Below are positions 51,521 to 58,996 of a DNA stretch of 64,000 nucleotides, in pieces. Position 1 is the first letter of the stretch. Each line of letters opens with the position of its first letter. Below the pieces are notes generated by a model. That model worked only from the letters and a program-made list of their open reading frames with translations. It was not told the DNA's origin and did not search any database. Source of the stretch: Burkholderiales bacterium (lineage in GTDB: Bacteria > Pseudomonadota > Gammaproteobacteria > Burkholderiales > Burkholderiaceae_E); NCBI GenBank assembly GCA_026399875.1, contig JAPLQF010000043.1, positions 42,623 through 106,622 of the forward strand. Direction: 5' to 3'. The translations under genes and the position numbers were made by a program.

Positions 51521-51943
51521 TCAGGCCGGCGGCATGTCGATGCGGCGACCCGACACGACCAACTTGTCAACCAGCTGCATGACGAAGGCGCCCGACGCCG
51601 AGTAAGGGTCGAACTTGGGGTGCTGCATCATGATCATCGGATCATTGTCGGACAGGCTCACATGGGCCATGAACCATTCGGGGTAGCGACGCTCGGTGAT
51701 TTCTTCCAGATGGAGCATCTCGACATCGCGGTGACGACGGTCGGCGACGATCTTGGCGTAGCGAGCATTGACAGCGCTGCGCTCGCCTTCGAGCACCTGC
51801 AGGTAGAGGCCCTGGCCATGGCAGAGCACACCGGTGATACCGCTGGCACGGTTGTTTTCCCGGGCCGTCGACAGGATCGAGGCGGTCAAGGTCGAGGTCT
51901 GCGGCCCGACCGCACGGCTGACGTAAAGCACGCGGATCTGCAT
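51521..51943 (-). CDS. BLUF-domain blue-light sensor protein (1)
   Basis: A 140-residue protein almost wholly a BLUF domain. The flavin-binding residues sit at the canonical spacing of AppA: Tyr7 (VLYVSR), Asn31 (RENNRASG), Gln49 (YLQVLEG) and Trp90 (YPEWFM), offsets of 24, 42 and 83. The domain binds FAD and switches hydrogen bonds on blue light. There is no effector domain. The ATG 51943 overlaps the stop of the second BLUF gene, so the two are co-translated. Confidence 0.93.
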   Translation of the reverse strand: MQIRVLYVSRAVGPQTSTLTASILSTARENNRASGITGVLCHGQGLYLQVLEGERSAVNARYAKIVADRRHRDVEMLHLEEITERRYPEWFMAHVSLSDNDPMIMMQHPKFDPYSASGAFVMQLVDKLVVSGRRIDMPPA

Positions 51944-52422
51944 CACACAACTGCCCCGAGTTCAGCGATGCCGCCTGCATCGAGATGCTCCAGGATCAGG
52001 CTGAGCGAGGCGGTGTTCTTTTCATCTTCGGCATCGGCCAGCGCGTCAATCAGCACGTCGCGAATTTCGGACGCCGACACAAGCTCCATGTCCCATTCGG
52101 GGAACAGCCGCTCGCGCACCTCTTCGGTTTCGCTGAGCGTGACGACATGCTCGTGGCGTGGATCAGCTCGGATGCGGTCCATCAGTTGCATGACGTTATC
52201 GCGCGGCCCCTCGATCCACTGAAAGAACACACCGCTGCCGCACACCAGCAGCCCTGTGATCCCGCGCGCCGGATTCATGCGCCGCGCCTCGGCGATGATG
52301 CGGGCCACCGCAGCCTCATCAACGCCGGCCGTGGTGCGGCTGCAGTAGATCGTCTGGTGCAGAAGCGGCAAGCCGCTGACCGAAGTGGGCTCGTCGCTCT
52401 GTTCGCGATGGGGGGCGTTCAT
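51943..52422 (-). CDS. BLUF-domain blue-light sensor protein (2)
   Basis: A 159-residue protein: about 20 residues of unstructured lead, a BLUF domain, and a short C-terminal helix (ASLSLILEHLDAGGIAEL). Tyr26 (TIYCSR), Asn50 (RRMNPARGITG) and Gln68 (FFQWIEG) are placed as in AppA, offsets 24 and 42. The semi-conserved Trp/Met lies at LFPEWDM. Like its neighbour it has no output domain. Start ATG 52422 is preceded by cggagacgcccctc. The 351 bases upstream (52423-52773) show no supported gene. Confidence 0.93.
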   Translation of the reverse strand: MNAPHREQSDEPTSVSGLPLLHQTIYCSRTTAGVDEAAVARIIAEARRMNPARGITGLLVCGSGVFFQWIEGPRDNVMQLMDRIRADPRHEHVVTLSETEEVRERLFPEWDMELVSASEIRDVLIDALADAEDEKNTASLSLILEHLDAGGIAELGAVV

Positions 52423-52773
52423 GAGGGGCGTCTCCGGAGGATGCCATGCAACTCGGTCGGCGCAATGGTTGGGACCGAGCATAGCGCAGGTTCGTTGACC
52501 TCGCGCGCAAGCGGTTGGGGATCCTGGATTGTGCGGGCAGTCTCGAAAACCGAGAGAATACCCATACGCATTGCCATGTGCCGCGCCTGGCCTCGACTCG
52601 CCCCAAAAGTTCGGATGAATGACGGCATATTGCCCGAGCTGCCAGACTTGCGACGCCTTGAGTCGCCCGAGAAGAAGACGTCCTCCAGCGGCGACAGGCA
52701 AGGCGCGGGTCACAGGTAGCATCAGCCGTCAGTCAGCACGCCGCACTTGTCAATCACCACCAGGGTTTTCCGC

Positions 52774-53085
52774 ATGCAGATCATTCGCTCCAAAGAGTTC
52801 ACCGCCACACGTGCATGGGGTTCGATAGCAGTTGCCAATATGAACGGCATCACGACGCGCGTTCACTGGACGGACAAGCCTTACAAGTGGCATGTCAACG
52901 ACGGCGAGGAGGTTTTTGCCGTTCTCGATGGCACAGTCGACATGCACTATCGAGAGGCCGGCGTGGAGAGCGTTGTCAGGCTAAGCGTTGGCGATATCTT
53001 CTTTGCTCAGGTCGGGTGTGAGCATGTCGCGCACCCCCGCGGCGAAGCACGAATCCTTGTTGTTGAGCGCGAGGGCAGCGTGTGA
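52774..53085 (+). CDS. cupin-domain protein
   Basis: A 103-residue single cupin. The beta-barrel motif 1 is WHVNDGEEVFAVLDGTVDMHY (W-H...GEE..v..G) and motif 2 is GDIFFAQVGCEHVAHPRGEARILVV with two histidines that could bind a metal. No catalytic function can be read. It ends in a 4-base overlap with a GNAT gene (GTGA), so the two are co-translated. Start ATG 52774. Confidence 0.85.
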   Translation: MQIIRSKEFTATRAWGSIAVANMNGITTRVHWTDKPYKWHVNDGEEVFAVLDGTVDMHYREAGVESVVRLSVGDIFFAQVGCEHVAHPRGEARILVVEREGSV

Positions 53086-53567
53086 GCAAGCTTTCCTTGC
53101 GGATCGAGATTGACGACCCGGCACGCCCCGACGTGCATGCGCTTCTCGAAGAGCATTTACGCAGCATGTATCAGCTTTCGCCTCCGGAGAGCGTGCATGC
53201 TCTGGACGTGACGCGTCTCAAAGGCCAGGACATCACCTTCTGGTCTGTTCGCTATGCAGACCAGCTTCTTGGCTGCGGTGCTCTCAAGGAACTCTCTTGC
53301 GAGCACGGCGAAATCAAATCAATGCGAACACCCGCAGCAATGCGCCGCAAGGGTGCCGGCAGAGCGGTGCTGAATCACATCCTCGCCGAGGCAAGATCGC
53401 GTGGCTACAAAAGAGTCAGCCTGGAAACCGGACCTGTCGAATCATTTGCTGCAGCACACCGCTTGTATGAAAGCGCGGGCTTCCAGCATTGCGGCCCTTT
53501 CGGTGACTACAGTCTCGATCCCTACAGTGTATTCATGACGCTCGACCTCACGGGCCATGTTGCCTGA
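53082..53567 (+). CDS. GNAT family N-acetyltransferase
   Basis: A 161-residue acetyltransferase beginning at GTG 53082. The acetyl-CoA loop is MRRKGAGRAVLNHILAEARSRGY and the C-terminal strand is GFQHCGPFGDYSLDPYSVFM. It closely resembles the GNAT at 56613-57104 across its length (GALKEL..EIKSMRT; SFAAAHRLYESAGF versus PFAAAHALYLRNGF), so the two are homologues. Unlike that one it is on the opposite strand and shows no attC. It is co-translated with a cupin, an arrangement seen in other genomes. Confidence 0.9.
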   Translation: MSKLSLRIEIDDPARPDVHALLEEHLRSMYQLSPPESVHALDVTRLKGQDITFWSVRYADQLLGCGALKELSCEHGEIKSMRTPAAMRRKGAGRAVLNHILAEARSRGYKRVSLETGPVESFAAAHRLYESAGFQHCGPFGDYSLDPYSVFMTLDLTGHVA

Positions 53568-53842
53568 CACCGGCGCGAACCCCTCGCTTCAGACCCCTCG
53601 GGCCGGGCAACCAGCGAAAGCGCATTTCCGATTGGTCTTGTTATCGGGAATTCGTTTTTGCTGGACGTGCCGGTAGCTGACTGCAGATTCAAGTTGTTCA
53701 AACTCGCCTGCAACAACACGATCAGCAATGAGAGCCCTACCGCGTCAGTCACCGGGGACGGTGTGTCAGCTTTCCCCGTGAATGACTCAGATCCACCCGA
53801 AGCGGAAGTTGGTTGAGACGAATGAATCGCCCGAGAGCTGCC

Positions 53843-53914
53843 GTTCAACGTTTGAGATAAGCGGCGCTCGGCCGGCGAAGCCGGTTGAACGTCCGCTTGA
53901 TCGAAGGGTTAGGC
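53843..53914 (-). repeat. attC site 5
   Basis: On the reverse strand: GCCTAAC (53914-53908), then ccttcgatcaagcggacg, a central hairpin and cgccgcttatctcaaac, ending in GTTGAAC (53849-53843), which fits GTTRRRY. The atcaagcggacg/cgccgcttatct arms have the classic L''/L' pairing. It closes the cassette carrying the DUF922-type gene. To its left, 53568-53842 holds no gene I can support. Confidence 0.8.
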
Positions 53915-53960
53915 TGCCGCTTCGAGGCAGATCACCCATGCAAGTACTTGGCGATCCGGC

Positions 53961-54623
53961 TCAAAACCTTGCGCCCTGTGTTGCACCATGATTTGTTCGG
54001 ACATCGTATTCCTTATCGCGTGATTTCAGGTTGCTATAGACACGCTGGTACTCGGCTTCGACGATTTCAGGCAGTCGTTCGCAAGGTAGAGTACCCAAGC
54101 TCATCAAGCGTCCCCTTATAAGGATGGCGAGTTCTCTGCCGTGTTGAATGTGACCATCCTCGTGCAACTTTAGCGCGTCGTAGTACCTGGCCCAGCGCTG
54201 TTGCAGATCGGCAGACGCGGTTGACTTGTCTTCCCAGCGTGGCATCAGAATTTCCCCGGTGACGGCTAGGTGCAGGGTGGCAATCTGGCAGCCATCCTTG
54301 GTCTTCGTCGTCGTGAACCCTTTTCGAATCTTCCAACTCGCTAAACCGTGGAAACCTCTGGGTCCGTTGACATTCATTGAGTTCAACAGAGATTGGTAGT
54401 CCTGTCCCGTTACCGCGTAGTAAGTGACGACCACCTGGAGATCAAGCGTGCCGCTCGCGGGAGACGGCAAGTAGGTTTTCTGTGTCGACTTCGCGCCAGC
54501 CTCGCAGGGTTGATCGGAATAGCTGATCTTCCCGCCATGTTCGCATCGGTAGACCTGCGCAGAGCACTCGCACGCCGCCAAGACTGTCAATGCAACGATT
54601 GGAATGCGAAGATACGTGTTCAC
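53961..54623 (-). CDS. secreted DUF922-type putative zinc protease with DUF4124 segment (cassette 5)
   Basis: A 220-residue exported protein. A signal peptide (RIPIVALTVLAACECSAQ) leads to a DUF4124-like stretch VYRCEHGGKISYSDQPCEAG, then a DUF922 domain (VVTYYAVTGQDYQSLLNSMN; QRWARYYDALKLHEDGHIQHG). The HEDGH fits the HExxH metal site expected of DUF922 proteins, which are predicted zinc proteases. Start GTG 54623 lies 37 bases inside the cassette boundary at 54660. The catalytic activity is unproven. Confidence 0.8.
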   Translation of the reverse strand: MNTYLRIPIVALTVLAACECSAQVYRCEHGGKISYSDQPCEAGAKSTQKTYLPSPASGTLDLQVVVTYYAVTGQDYQSLLNSMNVNGPRGFHGLASWKIRKGFTTTKTKDGCQIATLHLAVTGEILMPRWEDKSTASADLQQRWARYYDALKLHEDGHIQHGRELAILIRGRLMSLGTLPCERLPEIVEAEYQRVYSNLKSRDKEYDVRTNHGATQGARF

Positions 54624-54653
54624 TTCTGCGTCAATTCGTTCACTGGTCGGGTG

Positions 54654-54724
54654 GCCTAATGTTCGAGGTAGCCGGCCCGCGTAGGCAGGTGCTGTAGCGG
54701 GTCATGTTGACCTAGGGGTTAGGC
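54654..54724 (-). repeat. attC site 4
   Basis: Reverse strand: GCCTAAC at 54724-54718, aggtcaacatgacccgct arm, a short loop, gcgggccggctacct arm, and terminal ATTAGGC (54660-54654), one base off GTTRRRY. It is 71 bases. The two arms pair imperfectly, as attC sites do. It ends the GFA cassette. Confidence 0.7.
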
Positions 54725-54773
54725 GTCGGTTCGCAGCGATGCGGCGTTGCACGCAGAGTAGGCGACCAGAGCC

Positions 54774-55178
54774 TCACTGCTTGGCCTCGGGTTCGTAGTC
54801 GGAGTGGACATGCCACCAGCGAGGCTGGCGAGAGACGTAAGAGTGGTACGTCGGTGCAAGCTCCTTCAGGTGTGGCTTGTCGAACGCGCCAGCAACGAGA
54901 GCAACGGTGGGTTCGTCGTCAAGCGCACCGATCGTGGTGCCACAGTTGGGACAGAAGGCCCGACTTGAGTACGAAGACGAGCGCCAGACTGCCGGCTTGC
55001 CTGCGGGACCCAGCCATTCAACACTGTTAGCCGGAAACTCGACCCACGTGAGGGTCAGCGAGCCTGAGTGCCTTCGGCAGGTGGTGCATGAGCACGTATG
55101 CGGCTTGCCCGGCTGACCAGTAGCCCGGAACCGCACCGCGCCGCACAAGCAGCCGCCTTCGTATTGGTGTGATTTCAT
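54774..55178 (-). CDS. GFA (glutathione-dependent formaldehyde-activating) family protein (cassette 4)
   Basis: A 134-residue protein with the GFA zinc fold: GGCLCGAVRFRA, CSCTTCRRHSGS and AFCPNCGTTIGA supply the metal cysteines, and SYSSRAFCPN precedes the last knuckle. GFA-family members bind zinc and glutathione adducts; few have proven activity. The family is frequent in integron cassettes. Start ATG 55178 lies 41 bases inside the cassette boundary and the gene lies 50 bases before attC4. Confidence 0.88.
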   Translation of the reverse strand: MKSHQYEGGCLCGAVRFRATGQPGKPHTCSCTTCRRHSGSLTLTWVEFPANSVEWLGPAGKPAVWRSSSYSSRAFCPNCGTTIGALDDEPTVALVAGAFDKPHLKELAPTYHSYVSRQPRWWHVHSDYEPEAKQ

Positions 55179-55213
55179 TCGGTGCCGAAGAACAGAGGTC
55201 GTTGGTTTGCGAC

Positions 55214-55310
55214 GCCTAACGATGGCGCTCAGCGGCGCTTGACGCCGATGCGCGCCTGCGGTCGCGGGCGAGCAGTGGGGTCAAGCGTCCGATGCAGCAG
55301 TTTGTTATGC
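55214..55310 (-). repeat. attC site 3
   Basis: Reverse strand: GCATAAC (55310-55304), aaactgctgcatcggacgct, a hairpin and agcgccgctgagcgccatc, then GTTAGGC (55220-55214). The pair tcggacgcttgac / gtcaagcgccgctga is complementary. It is 97 bases and ends the higBA cassette, only 1-2 bases after the higA stop. Confidence 0.8.
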
Positions 55311-55311
55311 A

Positions 55312-55593
55312 TCAGCGCTCGAGCTTCAGAAGCACTTCGGGATGTTCGTACGCAACCCGCAGCAATGTCTTCGCCGCTCCTGTCGGCTCTCGACGCCCCT
55401 GTTCCCAATCCTGCAATGTCCGCGCAGAAACACCGAGCAGCCTCGCGAACTGCTCCTGCGACAACCCGGTACGAGACCGTGCCTCGGCAGCCTCTGGAAC
55501 CTTGACGCGCGTGACACGCGCAGCCTCGCCGCGACGCATCTGCTTTACGGACTTAAGCAGGTCGCGCTTGAACCGTTCGAGTTCGTCAGTCAT
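55312..55593 (-). CDS. HigA/XRE-type antitoxin of a type II toxin-antitoxin pair (cassette 3)
   Basis: A 93-residue helix-turn-helix protein. The HTH is RTGLSQEQFARLLGVSARTLQDW (RTGLSQEQFARLLGVS then ARTLQDWEQGRREPTG). ATG 55593 has ggagttgaag directly upstream and overlaps the toxin gene by 8 bases. It should repress the pair's promoter and neutralise the RelE-type toxin. Toxin-antitoxin cassettes stabilise integron arrays. Confidence 0.9.
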   Translation of the reverse strand: MTDELERFKRDLLKSVKQMRRGEAARVTRVKVPEAAEARSRTGLSQEQFARLLGVSARTLQDWEQGRREPTGAAKTLLRVAYEHPEVLLKLER

Positions 55594-55897
55594 CTTCAAC
55601 TCCGCGCTTTAGCTCAGCCAGAAATTCGGCGGGCAGATTGTCGAACTTCGCCTTCGCATAAACGATTAGCAGCCAGATCGTTTGGCCTGATGCGACGAAG
55701 TAGATGACTCGAGCGCCCCCACGCTTCCCTTGGCCTTGGCGGGTCCACCTCACCTTCCGACAGCCACCGCTACCCGGGATTACATCGCCCGCGCTCGGAT
55801 TCGCTGCGATCCATGAGATGAACGCCTCTCGCTCAGCGTCGCTCCAGACCTCCGCGGCGTATCGAACAAAGACGGCGGTTTCGGCGACAGTCAGCAC
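55586..55897 (-). CDS. RelE/HigB-type toxin (cassette 3)
   Basis: A 103-residue RelE-fold toxin. Visible landmarks: FISWIAANPSAGDVIPGSGG, KVRWTRQGQGKRGGARVIYF and WLLIVYAKAKFDNLPA, the basic active-site region and the HigB/RelE C-terminal strand. It should cut mRNA at ribosomes. The start is GTG 55897, leaving 76 bases from the cassette boundary for a promoter of its own. The order toxin-antitoxin matches the HigBA group. Confidence 0.88.
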   Translation of the reverse strand: MLTVAETAVFVRYAAEVWSDAEREAFISWIAANPSAGDVIPGSGGCRKVRWTRQGQGKRGGARVIYFVASGQTIWLLIVYAKAKFDNLPAEFLAELKRGVEDD

Positions 55898-55967
55898 GGT
55901 CCGATACTACGGCATTGCCGTATCTCGAGCAAGCGCCGATTGCGTGCGCAACTGCGCGGCCCCTGAG

Positions 55968-56078
55968 GCATAACGACGACGTTGACCGGCGCCTTGCATG
56001 GCCCGGCGCGACGGCGACAATGCCCGGCGCCATAGCGCCGGGCCATGCAAGGCGTCACGGTCCAACATTTGGTTAGGC
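55968..56078 (-). repeat. attC site 2
   Basis: Reverse strand: GCCTAAC (56078-56072), tgttggaccgtgacgccttg, a long arm and its complement caaggcgccggtcaacgtc, then GTTATGC (55974-55968). Its 111 bases and inner text (cttgcatggcccggcgc) closely match attC1, which implies both come from one integron. It ends the small-membrane-protein cassette. Confidence 0.85.
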
Positions 56079-56163
56079 TGGCGCACCAGGGACCGAATCA
56101 GTGCTTGCATCGGTGTCGCGACAATCTTCAACGATGGGTTGAACGGTCCGAGCGAGGGCGGCT

Positions 56164-56502
56164 TCATTGCGGAATCCAACCAGTCACGTCGCCAATCAGC
56201 ATCCCGACGACAAAGAGTCCAGCCCACACCAGCGGCGCGCCAAGCGCCGCGATCGCCGGTCTAGCTCGAAAGCGCTTCGCGCTGACGAACATCGCACATG
56301 CAGCCCAGGGCAGGACCACCGTCAATACCACCGATGGCACCCCTTTCATTTGTGCAATGAACCCCTCAGGGCAAATTACGGAGCAGTTAACAACTGCACC
56401 TAGCGCAGCCAGCGCAATCGCGCCCAACCGCTGGATCCCGAAGTGAACCAGTATGGGAACCACCAGACTGAACCCAACGATTGGACCAAACAACGCGAGC
56501 AC
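56164..56502 (-). CDS. small integral membrane protein (cassette 2)
   Basis: A 112-residue protein with three or four hydrophobic helices (LALFGPIVGFSLVVPILVHF; GAIALAALGAVVNCSVIC; LTVVLPWAACAMFVSA; LVWAGLFVVGMLIGDV). No family recognised. Start GTG 56502 is only 11 bases inside the cassette boundary at 56513; a longer frame would cross attC1. A gap of 85 bases separates the stop and attC2. Function unknown. Confidence 0.65.
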   Translation of the reverse strand: MLALFGPIVGFSLVVPILVHFGIQRLGAIALAALGAVVNCSVICPEGFIAQMKGVPSVVLTVVLPWAACAMFVSAKRFRARPAIAALGAPLVWAGLFVVGMLIGDVTGWIPQ

Positions 56503-56507
56503 GAAGG

Positions 56508-56618
56508 GCCTAACGCTGACGTTGAACGGCGGCTTGCACGGGCCGGCGCGGAGTGGACGATCCAAAGGCCGCGCAGCGCCGGACCGTGCAAGCCGTCCGC
56601 TCCAACTTTAGGTTAGGC
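56508..56618 (-). repeat. attC site 1
   Basis: Reverse strand: GCCTAAC (56618-56612), agttggagcggacggcttgc, a long arm, central hairpin, its complement gcaagccgccgttcaacgtc and GTTAGGC (56514-56508). 111 bases, the same length and layout as attC2. The GNAT stop codon lies inside its first core, as is common for cassettes. Confidence 0.88.
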
Positions 56619-57104
56619 AACGCTGCTTCCCGTGGCGAGCTGCATGACCATAAAAACGTTGAAATCGGTCGCCTGGTAATGGCCAAATGGGCCGCACCAA
56701 GCAAAGCCATTGCGCAGGTACAGCGCGTGTGCAGCAGCAAAAGGCTGACCAGTTCCGGTTTCTAGGTACAGTTTCTCATAGCCGCGCTCACGGCCGGTTT
56801 GGACAATTGCGTCGAGGACAGCTTGGCCCACGCCTTTGCGCAGATAAGCCGGGCGGGTGCGCATCGACTTTACCTCCCCCGCGACGGCACTGAGTGCCTT
56901 CAAGGCGCCGCAGCCACAGAGCTGGCCGTCGAACCAAGCGGACCAAAAGGTGACTTCAGGCGCGCGCAGACCGTCAATGGCGAGTGCATGCACATGGCCG
57001 GCGGGCGTGTTGCCTTGCATGCCGGCGAGGTGCTCGGCGACGAGAGCTTGCACCTGCGGCGATGACAGGTCGTCGAGACGGATGAGGAGTGGCACTGTCT
57101 GCAT
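56613..57104 (-). CDS. GNAT family N-acetyltransferase (cassette 1)
   Basis: A 163-residue acetyltransferase, the first cassette gene next to attI. Acetyl-CoA site: YLRKGVGQAVLDAIVQTGRERGY; catalytic-end strand: GFAWCGPFGHYQATDFNVFM. It is clearly homologous to the + strand GNAT at 53082, sharing about half its residues by eye. The start ATG 57104 lies 13 bases inside the cassette boundary at 57117. Substrate unknown. Confidence 0.92.
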   Translation of the reverse strand: MQTVPLLIRLDDLSSPQVQALVAEHLAGMQGNTPAGHVHALAIDGLRAPEVTFWSAWFDGQLCGCGALKALSAVAGEVKSMRTRPAYLRKGVGQAVLDAIVQTGRERGYEKLYLETGTGQPFAAAHALYLRNGFAWCGPFGHYQATDFNVFMVMQLATGSSVA

Positions 57105-57111
57105 TTGCGCT

Positions 57112-57180
57112 GCCTAACTTGTATTTGGCTTTCTCGACTCTGCTAACGAATCGCCTTAAGTCCAATAACCATGTTGGGCT
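57112..57180. other. attI recombination site region
   Basis: The reverse-strand core GTTAGGC (57118-57112) marks the point where the first cassette joins the integron platform; crossover would fall between 57118 and 57117. Next to it ctgctaacgaatcg (57140-57153) carries another GTTAGC-like core. This is the expected attI position, between the array and intI. The right limit is a guess. Confidence 0.6.
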
Positions 57181-57335
57181 TATCCGTCGAATCGCCGATG
57201 AACGGCGGTTCTGCGCGCCGCCTGCCGCATCTCCTCGCCTGCCGCTGTCCGCATAACCGTTTCCTCCGTGCGTCCTATGCTGGCTCGGTCTGCGATTGCT
57301 CTGCCTACCCCGTTCGTCTCAGACTTTCGTCTAGC

Positions 57336-57364
57336 TTGAGAAAAGGGAGCCTCCGCCGGATACT
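57336..57364 (+). promoter_or_regulatory. candidate intI promoter
   Basis: TTGAGA at 57336-57341 and GATACT at 57359-57364 are spaced by 17 bases ahead of the intI ATG at 57371. Transcription would begin at or next to the ATG, giving a leaderless message. No LexA box (CTGT-N8-ACAG) is seen, unlike many integrases. Confidence 0.35.
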
Positions 57365-57370
57365 GGTTGC

Positions 57371-58131
57371 ATGAACAGTGCTCAAGTAAGGACCAACCGG
57401 GGCAAACCTGCGCTGCAGTCCACCCGGCTGCTCGACCAGGTGCGCGAGCGGATTCGCTACCTGCATTACAGCCTGCGCACCGAGCAGGCCTACTTGCTGT
57501 GGATCCGCGCCTTCGTGCGGCATCACGGGCTGCGCCATCCGCGCACGCTCGGTGGCCCGGAGGTCGAGTCGTTCCTGAATGCGCTGGTCAACCAGCGCAA
57601 GATCTCTGCGTCGACCCACAAGCAGGCGCTCTGCGCCCTGCTCTTTCTCTACCGGGAGGTGCTCGACCAGGACTTGCCCTGGATGCAGCAGATCCAGCGG
57701 CCCGCCATACGCAAGCACGTGCCCGCGGTGCTCACCGTCGCCCAGACGCGGGACCTGCTCGACCGCATGCAGGGCGAACCGGCGCTTGTCGCCCGCGTGC
57801 TCTACGGCTGCGGCCTGCGGCTCACAGAAGCCCTGAAGCTGCGCGTCAAGGACGTGGATTTCGAGCGTCACGTGCTCATCGTGCGCAGCGGCAAGGGTGG
57901 CAAGGACCGCGTGGTCATGCTTCCGCACTCGCTGGTCACCGACCTGCACGCGCAGATGGCGCGCGCCCGCGCTTGGTGGGAGCAGGACCGCAAGCTCGGG
58001 CGCCCGGGTGTGGAGATGCCGGACGCGCTCGCCCGCAAATACCCTAAGGGCGGCACCAACTGGGGCTGCACTGGGTGTTCCCCGCCGATCACTGCTCACG
58101 CGATCCGCGCAGCGGCACCGAGCGACGTCAG
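57371..58131 (+). pseudogene. intI: integron integrase intI, frameshifted and truncated
   Basis: The frame starts MNSAQVRTNRGKPALQSTRL and matches integron integrases: RERIRYLHYSLRTEQAYLLW, STHKQALCALLFLYREVL, and box I ALVARVLYGCGLRLTEALKL, with the first catalytic Arg. At 58062-58065 a run of four G where five are needed shifts the frame; the other frame goes on as LHWVFPADHCSRDPRSG and ERRQH. Then similarity ends near 58131 at livF-like DNA. The HxxR, second Arg and Tyr nucleophile are lost, so no active enzyme can be made. Confidence 0.9.
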
Positions 58132-58390
58132 CACGACGATCACATGGCGATCGGCGAGCTGGATCAGCCGGTTCACGTACTTGTCGATCACCAGGATGGT
58201 CTGGCCGGCCTCGCGAAGCTCCCGCAGGCAACGCCAGATCTCCTCGAGGATCAGCGGGGCAAGGCCCTCGGTCGCTTCGTCCAGGATCAGCAGCCGGGGG
58301 TTGGTCACCAGCGCGCGCCCGATCGCGAGCATCTGCTGCTCGCCGCCAGACAGCTGGTTGCCGCTTAGCTGCCGTTTACCGATGACAGCT
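58131..58390 (-). pseudogene. livF: livF-like ABC transporter ATPase fragment
   Basis: Reverse-strand reading gives the C-terminal half of a branched-chain amino acid transporter ATPase: NQLSGGEQQMLAIGRALVTN (ABC signature), LLILDEATEGLAPLILEEIW (Walker B) and QTILVIDKYVNRLIQLADRH. The N-terminal Walker A half is missing and the end runs into intI. The fragment seems to have replaced the 3' part of intI by recombination. Confidence 0.82.
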
Positions 58391-58433
58391 TCTGGCCGGC
58401 TGCAGGCGCGCAAGGTGAAACGGCTGGCGTGGC

Positions 58434-58739
58434 TCAGGCGGCCAGCCCAAGCGGCTGAATCTCTTTGGCGATGGCTTTGCCGTTCTCGATCTCGGCCACT
58501 CGCAACTCGTAGGCTGCCTGAAGGTTCAACCAGCCCTTGGCGTCGCTGCCGAAATAGCGCTCAAGGCGCAGGGCAGTATCAGCCGACACGCCGCGTTCGC
58601 CCTTGGTGATCTCGCTGAGGCGCGAGTAAGGCACATGCAAGGCAATGGCCACAGCGCGCACGCTGACGCCCATGGGCTTGATGTGGTCCTCCAGCAAGAT
58701 TTCACCTGGGTGGACAGGACGCATGCCGTTTTTAAACAT
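58434..58739 (-). CDS. higA: HigA family antitoxin
   Basis: A 101-residue HigA: MRPVHPGEILLEDHIKPMGV (family N-terminus), the HTH VSVRAVAIALHVPYSRLSEIT, and GERGVSADTALRLERYFGSD. The ATG 58739 has ggagtgcatc upstream. Its toxin gene upstream is reduced to a short C-terminal piece, so this antitoxin is now an orphan regulator or on its way out. Confidence 0.88.
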   Translation of the reverse strand: MFKNGMRPVHPGEILLEDHIKPMGVSVRAVAIALHVPYSRLSEITKGERGVSADTALRLERYFGSDAKGWLNLQAAYELRVAEIENGKAIAKEIQPLGLAA

Positions 58740-58786
58740 GATGCACTCCATTGCTGTTCAGGATTCGAATGCCAGTCGGGACTGGG

Positions 58787-58930
58787 TCAGTGTGGGTCTT
58801 CGATCAGCACCTCATAGGGCCCGCTCTCACCCCACTTGAAGGTCAGTCGCCACTGGTCATTGATTCGCGCATGCCAGGCACCGTCGTATTCCTTCAGGTC
58901 GTTGCCTGGCGGGGCTTTCATGAAACTCAT
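58787..58930 (-). pseudogene. truncated HigB/RelE toxin
   Basis: A 47-codon frame from ATG 58930 that reads MKAPPGNDLKEYDGAWHARI then NDQWRLTFKW, the C-terminal half of HigB-type toxins (l-x-G-l-k-g-d-r-a-g-x-h-S-I-R-I-N-d-q-y-R). The N-terminal half is absent. It lies directly upstream of an intact higA, in the usual order. Confidence 0.75.
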
Positions 58931-58996
58931 AGAAGGCGCTGCGTCCGCTGGCGCAGTGACCGCTGACTGCTAGTCAGGCGCAGGTCTTCCCGGGCT

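Larger units (their letters stand above)
53843..58131 (-). mobile_element. chromosomal-type integron: five-cassette array with truncated intI
   Basis: Starting beside the integrase gene and running left, cassettes on the minus strand are bounded at 57118/57117, 56514/56513, 55974/55973, 55220/55219, 54660/54659 and 53849/53848. Each ends in an attC with GTTRRRY cores. All cassette genes point the same way, opposite to intI, as in mobile and chromosomal integrons. Attached genes: GNAT, small membrane protein, higBA, GFA protein and DUF922-type protein. intI is broken, so the array is likely frozen. Confidence 0.85.

Noticed and set aside
52774..53567. Cupin-GNAT pair as an inverted integron cassette
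   Set aside because: No attC or core site lies on either side on the + strand; only the array's own attC5 is near.
53522..53848. A 108-codon minus-strand frame beginning at the last cassette boundary
   Set aside because: It overlaps the end of the + strand GNAT, has no family likeness and odd composition; not supported as a sixth cassette.
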